Assembly: GCA_011192005.1 (NCBI GenBank)
Contig: DUFB01000068.1
Coordinates: 1 to 54,189, forward strand
Length of the DNA: 54,189 nt
Direction: 5' to 3'
Source: Dehalococcoidia bacterium
GTDB lineage: Bacteria; Chloroflexota; Dehalococcoidia; Dehalococcoidales; RBG-16-60-22
Shown here: one piece after another, positions 1-7,670 of the stretch
Layout: the number at the start of each line of letters is the position of its first letter
Numbering within the stretch: the first letter of the stretch is position 1
The notes under the pieces: generated by a model
Database searches by the model: none
The model's input: only the letters and a program-made list of their open reading frames with translations
Told to the model about the DNA's origin: nothing
Translations under genes and position numbers: made by a program

Positions 1-36
1 GCTCCATTTTATCCCGCGAAGTGACCGCTTTCAGCG

Positions 37-714
37 TTATTTACGGGCCCAAAAGAGTGCTTCACAGCCGATAACATTAACACTACTATCAGGGAAAATG
101 CCTCGAAGACTCTCTACAAGGTCTTCGAGGCTATCGTTTAAATTGGCCATGTATCCCTTTTTATTGGCGTATTTAATCGCAAACGTCGCACGCGCGTTAC
201 GATTAATCCCTTCGTATAATATCGTTGACCCGAAAACGACAGCTCCAGGGTTCATTACTTCTTTAACATGCTTAAAGACGATAGACTTGGTCTTCATGTC
301 CCCGGGAATACAATGCAGGAGATTCATCATGCCAACTGAATCGAACGCCGCCGCATCTAAATTAAAAGGCTCGGTAGCGCTCCTACGATATGTTTCTGGT
401 TTGTAGCGAGACAAACGCCTGCTGGCAGCCCGCAGCGAATTGGGATTCAAGTCCATCAATGCAAGCCTGATATCTGTATCTGGAAATTTACATCTATCCA
501 AGAAGTAACCAGTTCCGACACCTATATCAAGATGGTTGGATGATATGTATTGGTTATATAAATCCAGCAGAAAACGCGCCGGACATTTCCATAAAAACCG
601 AAGGTTGTACCATAAAAAAAAGAAATCATATATCGAAAGGACAAACCGTGAATACATGGCACTGCCGGCTTTGACCTGTTCCGTGTTAAAAGATGTCATA
701 TTCCACTCACTCAA
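37..714 (-). CDS. class I SAM-dependent methyltransferase
   Basis: 225-residue cytoplasmic protein, probably transferring a methyl group from S-adenosylmethionine to an unknown acceptor. The glycine-rich SAM-binding motif I is visible as HLDIGVGTGYFLD (about residues 62-74). An acidic motif II follows (LALMDLNP), and a motif IV region with an Asp lies near AAFDSVGMMNLLHCIPG. The N-terminal 45 residues are aromatic-rich and resemble a substrate-binding lid. It is transcribed leftward, divergent from the IclR gene, and has no visible operon partner in the window. The substrate cannot be deduced. The fold assignment is secure. Confidence 0.85.
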   Translation of the reverse strand: MSEWNMTSFNTEQVKAGSAMYSRFVLSIYDFFFLWYNLRFLWKCPARFLLDLYNQYISSNHLDIGVGTGYFLDRCKFPDTDIRLALMDLNPNSLRAASRRLSRYKPETYRRSATEPFNLDAAAFDSVGMMNLLHCIPGDMKTKSIVFKHVKEVMNPGAVVFGSTILYEGINRNARATFAIKYANKKGYMANLNDSLEDLVESLRGIFPDSSVNVIGCEALFWARK

Positions 715-860
715 TACATATCTCTGATTCTATCATACGGTTATTTTTCGTTAAAGACGAATGCCATATAACAAGTCCCGCTTATGGTGAATCCCGGCAA
801 TATTGAACAAATAAGAATTATCAAGCAAAAGCACCGTGTGATTAATCTTTTTACAGTTAT

Positions 861-906
861 AGTATCAAGTTTTCGGTTTCATTTTGTTAACAAACATAGT
901 GATACT
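861..906. promoter_or_regulatory. nested inverted repeats upstream of the IclR gene (operator candidate)
   Basis: AGTATCA at 861-867 is mirrored by TGATACT at 900-906. The arms enclose a perfect 10-bp palindrome, TTGTTAACAA (884-893). The set ends 11 bp before the -35 box at 918. IclR proteins usually autoregulate from sites of this kind, so these are candidate operators. That role is inferred from position and symmetry only. Confidence 0.45.
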
Positions 907-917
907 TTTACGGTGAT

Positions 918-946
918 TTGACAGCCGTTTTTTTGTGCTATATTAT
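918..946 (+). promoter_or_regulatory. consensus sigma-70-type promoter for the IclR-TRAP operon
   Basis: TTGACA (918-923), exactly 17 bp, then TATTAT (941-946). The predicted transcription start near 952-954 lies downstream of the GTG at 935, which rules that GTG out as the start codon on this transcript. It points to ATG 956 with an almost absent leader. Confidence 0.75.
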
Positions 947-955
947 TATAGAGAC

Positions 956-1783
956 ATGCAAAATGGTAACAACTATTTTGTAGTACGAAACTCTACCTTG
1001 GATAAGGACCAGAAACCGACTTCAATCCGAGCTGTGTACCGTGCCGTGAGAATCCTGGTATGCCTGAGCAACAACACCAACACTCTGACCGAAATAGCAA
1101 ATTGCTGCGGTCTTACCAAACCCACCACCTTCAGATTGATGAAAACCATGGAAGAGTTGAATCTGGTAACCCAGGACCCCACTACCCGTCACTACTATCT
1201 GGGCCCCCTGATTAATCAGATTGCATCTAATCCTCAGGCGAACCATCATTATCTCATAACCAGTGCTCTCGAAGAACTGAGATACCTGTGGGATTTCTCC
1301 GGGGAGACGGCAGAGCTTAATATCATGGTAGGTCTTCAATATATCAGATTGCACGAAATTCAGAGTAAATTCGACCTTAAAGTTGTTCAGGGTCCGGACC
1401 CGGTCGGGCCGATATACGTCGGAGCAACAGCTAAAGTCCTCCTCTCCCAGCTTAACGACGAGGACTTGCAGATAGCCATGAGAAACATAGAAATCAGGCC
1501 CGTTACCGAGTATTCCGTGACGGATAAGAGGGAGTTGAAAAAACAAATCAAACAAATCGGGAAACAGGGATATTCAATCAGCTACGGAGAGAGGATTTCA
1601 GGCGCCTTATGTATATCGGCTCCGGTGAGAAACTACTTCTGGCCGGTAGCCTTAAGCCTGATCGGACCGGAGGTTCGCCTTAAACCGCGACTTGAGGAAA
1701 CTTTAGAGAAGGTCAAGTCAAGTGCGCACCGCGTTTCCGAAAATATTAAGGAATACTTTAAGCTAAAGGGGGTGATAGGATAG
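956..1783 (+). CDS. IclR-family transcriptional regulator
   Basis: One-domain activator or repressor of the IclR family. An N-terminal winged helix-turn-helix (about residues 20-75, with TEIANCCGLTKPTTFRLM as the recognition region) is followed by a GAF-like effector domain to the end. A GTG at 935 would extend the frame by seven residues, but the promoter -10 box is at 941-946. ATG 956 is therefore the likely start, a few bases from the transcription start and without a Shine-Dalgarno sequence, as in leaderless mRNAs. It is first in an operon with a TRAP transporter and probably senses the transported substrate or a product of it. Length is about 275 residues, normal for the family. Confidence 0.9.
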   Translation: MQNGNNYFVVRNSTLDKDQKPTSIRAVYRAVRILVCLSNNTNTLTEIANCCGLTKPTTFRLMKTMEELNLVTQDPTTRHYYLGPLINQIASNPQANHHYLITSALEELRYLWDFSGETAELNIMVGLQYIRLHEIQSKFDLKVVQGPDPVGPIYVGATAKVLLSQLNDEDLQIAMRNIEIRPVTEYSVTDKRELKKQIKQIGKQGYSISYGERISGALCISAPVRNYFWPVALSLIGPEVRLKPRLEETLEKVKSSAHRVSENIKEYFKLKGVIG

Positions 1784-1830
1784 AACATATGGAAAGAATT
1801 ACCAACCGGCTAAACATGATTAGAGGAGGA

Positions 1831-2919
1831 ATGAAACCAACAATGAAGAAATTATTTATCCTGATTTGTATCGCGCTCATTGCATCCCTGTTTACTGGCA
1901 CTCTGGTATCCTGCGGTGAACCGGAAAAGACGACAACACCCACGACACAACCAACGACAACACAACCAACCACCACGGCACCCCCCGAGCCGGTGGTCCT
2001 CAGTTTTGCCAGTGCAGCCATGGGGAACTATCAGGATCTCGAGCTGGCTTTCGCCGAAGCATTTAACGCCCGCTGCGGCCCCGCCTACACCATCGAGTAC
2101 TTCCCGGCCGAATCGAAGCTTGCTTTCCCAGAGCTTCTAGACGGCGTGAGGACCGGTGCGGCCGATATGGCGGCGGTTACCCCCAATTTCAATTCCTTCG
2201 ACGAGCCGAAGCTGGGCGCGGTAGAGATACCCTTCCTGTTTAACAACCTGGAAGCCCACCGATACGCTGTCCCGCAACTCTATCCTTTGTATGCCGAAAT
2301 ACTGGAGAACCAGTTCAACCAGAAGCTGCTGTGCCTGCATAACTACACCGGCATGGCTCTTATCTCCAACCGGTCGGTGAAGACCCTGGCGGATTGGGAC
2401 GGACTGCTGGTACAGGCGATATCCCCCGTGATTGCGTCAACGATTGAGGCACTGGGCGGCTCCGCGGTAACCGGAGTGCCCTATACCGATTCCTATTCAA
2501 TGCTGGAGAAAGGAACCGTGGACGCGGTGATAACGGCACCAGCCGCTATGCGCGTCTTCGGACTGCCGGATGTAGCCGACTACATGACGGCAGCCTACAT
2601 GACCCCGGCCGTACATGGCTTCTCCATAAATCTGGACACCTGGAACAGCCTGCCGGCGGACGTCCAGGCTATACTACTTGAAGAAGCGCAGAAATATTCG
2701 GACATGATCGACCAGTGGGTCGCCGACGAATGGATTACCGACCACCAGGCAATCGCCGATGCCGGAGTGGATATATACTATCCGCCTCAGTCGGAGATAA
2801 ACCTCTGGAAAGCAGCCTGCCAGTCGGTTATTGACGACCTGCTAGCCCAGTACGGGGCGTTTGGCGATCAGATAATGGCAATTGCTGATGAAGCAAATGC
2901 TTTATATCCCAATGATTAG
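1831..2919 (+). CDS. dctP: TRAP transporter substrate-binding lipoprotein (DctP type)
   Basis: Extracytoplasmic solute receptor of a tripartite ATP-independent periplasmic transporter, which uses an ion gradient to import an organic acid-like substrate. It has a lipoprotein signal peptide with lipobox LVSC, then a Thr/Pro-rich linker of TTTQPTTT repeats that would hold the domain off the membrane. The DctP fold follows, including the segment MLEKGTVDAVITAPAAM typical of the family. AGGAGG at 1824-1829 serves ATG 1831 (very close) or ATG 1843 (13 bp); an upstream ATG at 1789 has no such signal. It lies 47 bp after the IclR gene. The substrate is unknown. Confidence 0.92.
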   Translation: MKPTMKKLFILICIALIASLFTGTLVSCGEPEKTTTPTTQPTTTQPTTTAPPEPVVLSFASAAMGNYQDLELAFAEAFNARCGPAYTIEYFPAESKLAFPELLDGVRTGAADMAAVTPNFNSFDEPKLGAVEIPFLFNNLEAHRYAVPQLYPLYAEILENQFNQKLLCLHNYTGMALISNRSVKTLADWDGLLVQAISPVIASTIEALGGSAVTGVPYTDSYSMLEKGTVDAVITAPAAMRVFGLPDVADYMTAAYMTPAVHGFSINLDTWNSLPADVQAILLEEAQKYSDMIDQWVADEWITDHQAIADAGVDIYYPPQSEINLWKAACQSVIDDLLAQYGAFGDQIMAIADEANALYPND

Positions 2920-2920
2920 G

Positions 2921-2960
2921 TAAAAAAAAGACGCGCCCGCGGCTGTTACACCGCGGGCGC
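2921..2960. terminator. strong hairpin between dctP and dctQ
   Basis: A perfect 10-bp GC stem, GCGCCCGCGG (2933-2942) with CCGCGGGCGC (2951-2960), encloses an 8-base loop. It is preceded by an A-tract (2922-2929) and not followed by T residues. On the plus strand it therefore lacks the U-tract of a full terminator. It more likely acts as an mRNA 3' stabiliser or partial attenuator, giving more binding protein than permease. In the minus direction it would read as a classical hairpin plus T-tract. Confidence 0.6.
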
Positions 2961-3003
2961 AAATACGGATTAGAATAAGAATATCCTCAAGGAGTTATCA
3001 TCA

Positions 3004-3543
3004 TTGTTCATCAGGATACTCCGTAAACTGGACTATTGGATTGGCAGTCTCAGTGAACACCTGTTGCTGATATGTGGAACCATGATATTATTGATGGCGT
3101 TTCTGGCAACCTTTGGTGTCATCATGCGACATATATTTGACCCCGAACCCTATTCGTACGAGTTCAGTTACATGTTCCTTCTTTTTAGTGGAGTCCTGGC
3201 CGTAGCTGGCGTGGAGAAGCTTGACCAGCACGTACGTAACGATCTCCTTGCCTCTCGTTTCCCCAATACCATGAAGATAATTATCATCAACATCATCTCA
3301 CCACTGCTGGCGATGGCTTTCTGCACTGTACTCATCTGGAAAAGCATGGATAATGCCCTTTATGCCCTGGACATCGGCCAGACCAGCCAATCTACCTGGC
3401 GGATACCCATAGCCCCAGTAAAATTCTTCATTCCGGCTGGCTTTATCCTGCTCCAGATTATTCTCTTCAGTAAATTTGTTAAGGGTATAAATCTACTTTT
3501 AAGAGGCGGCAAGGGCCCGGAGGAAGGCACTGACACCGGATAA
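3004..3543 (+). CDS. dctQ: TRAP transporter small permease (DctQ type)
   Basis: Four-helix integral membrane subunit that pairs with the large permease and docks the binding protein. Hydrophobic segments lie at about residues 20-42, 50-70, 92-112 and 135-155, and the DctQ pattern of a short cytoplasmic C-terminus is present. The start is TTG at 3004, placed 9 bp after AAGGAG (2989-2994); no ATG gives a better fit. It follows the dctP-dctQ hairpin and lies 24 bp before dctM. 179 residues is normal for the family. Confidence 0.88.
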   Translation: MFIRILRKLDYWIGSLSEHLLLICGTMILLMAFLATFGVIMRHIFDPEPYSYEFSYMFLLFSGVLAVAGVEKLDQHVRNDLLASRFPNTMKIIIINIISPLLAMAFCTVLIWKSMDNALYALDIGQTSQSTWRIPIAPVKFFIPAGFILLQIILFSKFVKGINLLLRGGKGPEEGTDTG

Positions 3544-3567
3544 ATGACGTAAAGAAATTAGGTAACA

Positions 3568-4869
3568 ATGGATCCAACTCTCGCAGCCATAGTATGTGTT
3601 GTAGGTATGCTCTTCTTAATGATGATGGGCACACCGGTTATATATGCTCTGGGTTTTACCGCTTTCGTCGTGGCTCTGTTAGCCTTCGGTCCCTACAGTC
3701 TGGAAAAAATCGGCTGGACTACCTTCAATACCCTCTATAATATTAACTGGACGCCGCTCCCGATATTTGTACTCATGGCATGCCTGATTGCCGAAACGAG
3801 AATCGGCGAGGATATTTATAACGCTGCCCGTAAATGGCTTTCACGTATCCCCGGCGGCCTTATCGTAACCAGCATCTGGGGTGAAGCCGCCATGGCCGCG
3901 GCCATCGGTACCAGCACCGCCACCATCCTGGCGGTGGGCAAGGTAGCCGAGCCGGAGTTTGAACGCTACGGTTACGATAAGGGTTTAGCCATGGGCGGTT
4001 TGTGCTGCGGCGGTGTCCTGGGGCCCCTGATTCCGCCCAGCGCTGGTATGATTATCTACGGCGTCCTCTCGGAGACATCCATCGGACACCTTTTCATGGC
4101 CGGGATGGTGCCGGGTATACTGCTGGCACTGATGCTGGGGGGAGTTGCTGTTTTCATGTGCTGGCGGAATCCCAAGCTGGGTCCTTCGGTAGGCGGCGTC
4201 AGTTGGGGAGAACGAATCTCCTCCCTGAAAAAGGTCTGGCCGATATTCGTGGTCATGCTGTCGATACTCGGTTCAATCTACTTCGGGATAGCCTCGCCTA
4301 CCGAAGCCGCTGGAGTAGGCTGTGTGGTGGTGCTGATTATCGGCGTCGTCGTTTTCCGCCTGCGATGGACAGGACTGCGTCGGGCTTTGCTGGAAGCTGC
4401 CAAGATTAACGGCATGATTCTCTTCATGATGATAGGTGCCTGGTTATTCTCGTATGTTATCGGCAGCTCCGGAGTGGTCAGGACCGTCACCGGATTCGTC
4501 ACCGAATCAAGCCTGTCGCCCTGGCTGATCATTATCGCCATTAACGTCATGCTGCTGATTCTGGGATGCTTTATAGACGCCATCACCATCATGCTGCTGA
4601 CAGTACCCATATTCGTCCCTGTCATCGATGCATTGGGTTTCAACCCCGTCTGGTTCGGTGTTCTTTACGTGGTGAACATGCAGATAGGACTGATTACTCC
4701 GCCGATGGGACTTGAGCTGTTTATGATGAGGACGGCCTTCAACATCCCGGTGGATAAACTCCTGCGCGGAGTCCTGCCATTCCTGATTGTTCTCTTTATC
4801 TTCCTGGCTATCCTCATAGCTTTTCCGGAGATAAGCCTCTGGCTACCCGAGATGATGAGAACCAGATAA
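3568..4869 (+). CDS. dctM: TRAP transporter large permease (DctM type)
   Basis: 433-residue multi-spanning permease that forms the translocation path of the TRAP system. It has about a dozen hydrophobic segments and family-typical stretches such as GGVLGPLIPPSAGMIIYGV and LITPPMGLELF. The length is normal for DctM. The weak Shine-Dalgarno region (TTAGGTAAC before ATG 3568) suggests translational coupling to dctQ. It completes the transporter with the two preceding genes, and the DUF169 genes follow after 71 bp. Confidence 0.93.
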   Translation: MDPTLAAIVCVVGMLFLMMMGTPVIYALGFTAFVVALLAFGPYSLEKIGWTTFNTLYNINWTPLPIFVLMACLIAETRIGEDIYNAARKWLSRIPGGLIVTSIWGEAAMAAAIGTSTATILAVGKVAEPEFERYGYDKGLAMGGLCCGGVLGPLIPPSAGMIIYGVLSETSIGHLFMAGMVPGILLALMLGGVAVFMCWRNPKLGPSVGGVSWGERISSLKKVWPIFVVMLSILGSIYFGIASPTEAAGVGCVVVLIIGVVVFRLRWTGLRRALLEAAKINGMILFMMIGAWLFSYVIGSSGVVRTVTGFVTESSLSPWLIIIAINVMLLILGCFIDAITIMLLTVPIFVPVIDALGFNPVWFGVLYVVNMQIGLITPPMGLELFMMRTAFNIPVDKLLRGVLPFLIVLFIFLAILIAFPEISLWLPEMMRTR

Positions 4870-4940
4870 CAATTAAATCCGTCAGATTATCAAGTTAGAT
4901 ATTACTTTATCAGCCTATTCTATGAGTCAAGGAGGTTACA

Positions 4941-5696
4941 ATGGGACCAGTGTCGCGCGATTATTCAGCGTTCGATAGACTGAAACTGGAAAGGGAGCCG
5001 GTGGGAGTAAAATTCCTGCCGACCCGACCGGAAGGAATCAACCGAATAAAGACAAAGCTGGCTTTCTGCGAGATGTTCTACGAGGCACAGCAGAGCGAGC
5101 CTTTTTACGTTCAGAAGGAAGACTTTTTATGTGTGGAGCCGCTGCTTCTGGGCATGGAAGACCCGGAACCTGTCCTCGTCAGCGGTTTTGCGGGGGGTTC
5201 AGCCGGACTGTTCAAAGAGACCAGAGCCAACCGTAAAGTATACCAGTACATCCCCAAAATGCTGAAAGGGTCGGTTAATGTTGTTGCTTTCTCGACCATC
5301 GACCGGATGGACTTTGACCCGGATGTGCTCGTGATTACGGCTAACGTAAATCAGGCACGGACACTCCTCAGGGCAGAAGGTTACACTACCGGCGATAAAT
5401 GGTCGAGCAACGGCACGCCCATCATGGCATGCGCGTGGATGTATATCTACCCGGTCATAAGCGGCCGGACAAACTTCACGATTACGGGGCTCAGTCTGGG
5501 CATGGAGGCGATTAACTCCCCGATACCGGAGGGACTATTCATCATATCAATACCCTGGAATGTTCTCCCGACAGTCATGGAAAACCTGCGGGATGATGAT
5601 ATCTACAAGAGCTGGCGAAGCTCCGGTAGAGAGGCGCACTTCAAGCGCTTTGAAAAACGGCTAAACCAGTTGCGCCAGGAAATGTCAGATTTATAA
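4941..5696 (+). CDS. DUF169 family protein, copy 1
   Basis: 251-residue soluble protein of unknown function in the DUF169 family. Family marks are the N-terminal REPVGVKFL, the FCEM segment, LLLGM, the central FDPDVLVIT, and the C-terminal PEGLFIISIPW. Three cysteines (C43, C64, C164) are conserved in all three copies in this window, which suggests metal or redox chemistry, though that is inference. A strong AAGGAGG lies 5 bp before the ATG. It sits between the TRAP genes and a second DUF169 gene, so it probably acts on the imported compound or its metabolism. Confidence 0.85.
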   Translation: MGPVSRDYSAFDRLKLEREPVGVKFLPTRPEGINRIKTKLAFCEMFYEAQQSEPFYVQKEDFLCVEPLLLGMEDPEPVLVSGFAGGSAGLFKETRANRKVYQYIPKMLKGSVNVVAFSTIDRMDFDPDVLVITANVNQARTLLRAEGYTTGDKWSSNGTPIMACAWMYIYPVISGRTNFTITGLSLGMEAINSPIPEGLFIISIPWNVLPTVMENLRDDDIYKSWRSSGREAHFKRFEKRLNQLRQEMSDL

Positions 5697-5737
5697 GAAC
5701 CGTTTTTAATGGAGAAAACACGCTAAAGGAGGAAAAT

Positions 5738-6490
5738 ATGAATCAGACCAGATGGGATTATTCCGTATTCGATAAATTCAACTTTGAAAGAAAGCCGGTA
5801 GGCATCAAGTTCCTGCTAAACAGACCGGAAGGACTGGAACAGACGGATAAAATAATGCCTATCTGCCGGTTGTTTACAGAAGCGCAGACGGGACAGCCCT
5901 TTTATGCCACCAAAGATAACTTTTCCTGCGTTGACAGACTGATACTGGGAATGATCGACCCCGAGGCTTATATGGTTAGCGGGCAAATCGGCGCCAAGGA
6001 AAAGATATATCAGGAAGCACGGGCCAACAGCAGGATATATCACCATATCTATAAAATACCCAGAGATACCGTCAGGTATGTGGCTTTCTCCTCTCAGGAT
6101 AAACTTACTTTTGAACCAGACCTGCTGATTATTACCGCCAAGCCGTCCGATGCCGAAATCATATTCCGGGCTCTAAGCTACTCCATCGGTAAGCCGTTAA
6201 CATCAAAATTTACCCCGGTACTCATGTGTGCCTGGGTTTTTGGTTATCCGTATATCACCGGAGAACTGAACTACACCGTTACCGGAATCGGCTACGGCAT
6301 AAGAATGCAGAGAGTACTGCCCGAGGGCCTTTTCCTGATATCCGTACCGTATGATTTAATCCCGATGCTGATAGATAATTTAAAGGAAATGGAATGGGTT
6401 CTCCCGATGACCACGCTCAGCGAGGAAGACAGAAAAGTATTTTCTGCCAGGATAATGGAGGAAATACAGGAAGAATACAAAAACGGTTAA
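5738..6490 (+). CDS. DUF169 family protein, copy 2
   Basis: 250-residue paralog of the preceding gene, collinear with it from end to end (RKPVGIKFL, LILGM, FEPDLLIIT, PEGLFLISVPY). The same cysteines stand at residues 43, 64 and 164. It is separated from copy 1 by 41 bp and has its own AAAGGAGG, so the pair looks like a tandem duplication kept as two genes. Divergence is large enough that they may form a heteromer or act on different partners. The function is not known. Confidence 0.85.
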   Translation: MNQTRWDYSVFDKFNFERKPVGIKFLLNRPEGLEQTDKIMPICRLFTEAQTGQPFYATKDNFSCVDRLILGMIDPEAYMVSGQIGAKEKIYQEARANSRIYHHIYKIPRDTVRYVAFSSQDKLTFEPDLLIITAKPSDAEIIFRALSYSIGKPLTSKFTPVLMCAWVFGYPYITGELNYTVTGIGYGIRMQRVLPEGLFLISVPYDLIPMLIDNLKEMEWVLPMTTLSEEDRKVFSARIMEEIQEEYKNG

Positions 6491-6523
6491 ACCACAGGAT
6501 AACAGGCCGGGTAAGGAGGAAAA

Positions 6524-7348
6524 ATGATCGGGAAAATCGTCATTGACGAGGTGAAGAAGCAAAGAATAATTGATAAAGCCGGTCATCTCGGGGCCGGAGA
6601 GGGAGTAAATTACGGAGCCTGAGCGCCGTCCTCATTCGCTTCAATATGCGAAGCCTTCAGGTCTGAAGGCATAGAGTTATTTACACCGGAAGTACAGGTA
6701 ATAATACTCCAGGGGTTGATGGGACTACATTCCGGTATAGCCTATACGGGAGTAGGCACTTGCGGCGGTGTTACCGGCAGCGCCTTTGCCGTCGCTTATG
6801 TCGTCGGCGTTACCGCCGAAGATATAGCCAAAAATCATCGCACTTTCATCGCTCCGTGCATCCCTGTCGTGGAGGATATCGTGGACAGGTTTGAGGAGAC
6901 GTACGGCGCCATAGATTGTCTTAGATTACGTTATAACCGTATCCAGCGTGCCTATGACTTTCTTGACCCCGACGCCGCGGTATACGAAGCGCTTTTTGCT
7001 ACCTCTCAAAGGCAAAAATGTGGAGTACTGGCGGACTGCTACGAGTGCGGGCGCGACCAGGGGATGCCCTCGGTCGGTGCGCGCTGGGGCGCGGAATCTA
7101 TTTGCGACTTATTAAATATGGAACCTGAAGAGCGGAAGAAGCTCCCACCGCATCTGGAAGGCTATGACATGGAAACACTCATGCCGAAGGTCCAGAAGGT
7201 CGCCGAACTGATGAAAGAACTGGGACTCGGGCGCCCTGACGAGAAGATATCCTGGCGGGAGTACCGGACACTCAAGCTGAAAGGTAAGAAGGGAGTTGAA
7301 GAAAGCAGGCCTTGCGGGGTCGATGCACCAAAGAAGGAGAAATATTAG
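6524..7348 (+). CDS. C_GCAxxG_C_C family redox protein, selenocysteine-containing (UGA at 6620-6622)
   Basis: ATG 6524 follows GTAAGGAGG and reads 32 codons to an in-frame TGA at 6620. The same frame then stays open to 7348 (274 residues in all). Around the TGA the protein reads EGVNYGA-U-APSSFASI, matching the family's first conserved cysteine in C-A-x-S/A-S/T. The remaining family cysteines follow: TCGGVTG (C80), YGAIDC (C132) and CGVLADC (C166, C172). A hairpin with apical loop GGTC at 6653-6670 fits a bacterial SECIS. Family members are thought to be redox-active and often lie near transporter genes, as here (TRAP, two DUF169 genes). The unusually long charged C-terminal tail has no known role. 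The alternative is a pseudogene with one nonsense mutation, judged less likely. Confidence 0.82.
6653..6670 (+). promoter_or_regulatory. putative bacterial SECIS hairpin for the C_GCAxxG protein
   Basis: Perfect 7-bp stem GCCTTCA/TGAAGGC closing the loop GGTC (6660-6663). From memory, an A-U-closed GGUC loop is the one found in the E. coli fdhF SECIS. The loop begins 37 nt after the UGA, at the outer edge of the spacing usually accepted (about 16-37 nt). It lies within the coding region, as bacterial SECIS elements do. Confidence 0.7.
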
Positions 7349-7670
7349 ACTCCCGGAGAATACAAAGAACAGCACCAATCCGTCAGACATATCTGGGACT
7401 GGATATCAGCCCCTGATGAGATAAAAAGATTGCTATTGTAACCACCAGCTCCGGAAGGTTATTTTTCACTGAGTAGTTGCCCACCGTCCTCATCCAGCCT
7501 TCATTTTGCAGCAGATGGCGGCAATCCCACCGATATTTAATAGCACTACATGATAATAGTGTCTTCTTTTATAGTTGCATTTTTGACAATCATCATTCAA
7601 ACGACTATATTATTACTACTTCCAGAGAAATAAGCGCATAATAAATCCGTATTTACGAAAGGAGCTAAAA
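7349..7670. other. intergenic region, 322 bp
   Basis: No credible coding frame or RNA gene is seen. No T-tailed terminator was found for the upstream operon. The distal part carries the promoter at 7583-7611 and the AAAGGAG ribosome site of the hydrolase gene. Confidence 0.6.
7583..7611 (+). promoter_or_regulatory. consensus promoter of the S15/CocE hydrolase gene
   Basis: TTGACA (7583-7588), 17 bp, TATATT (7606-7611): near-perfect sigma-70-type elements. The inferred start near 7618 gives a leader of about 50 nt before GTG 7671. Confidence 0.75.
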
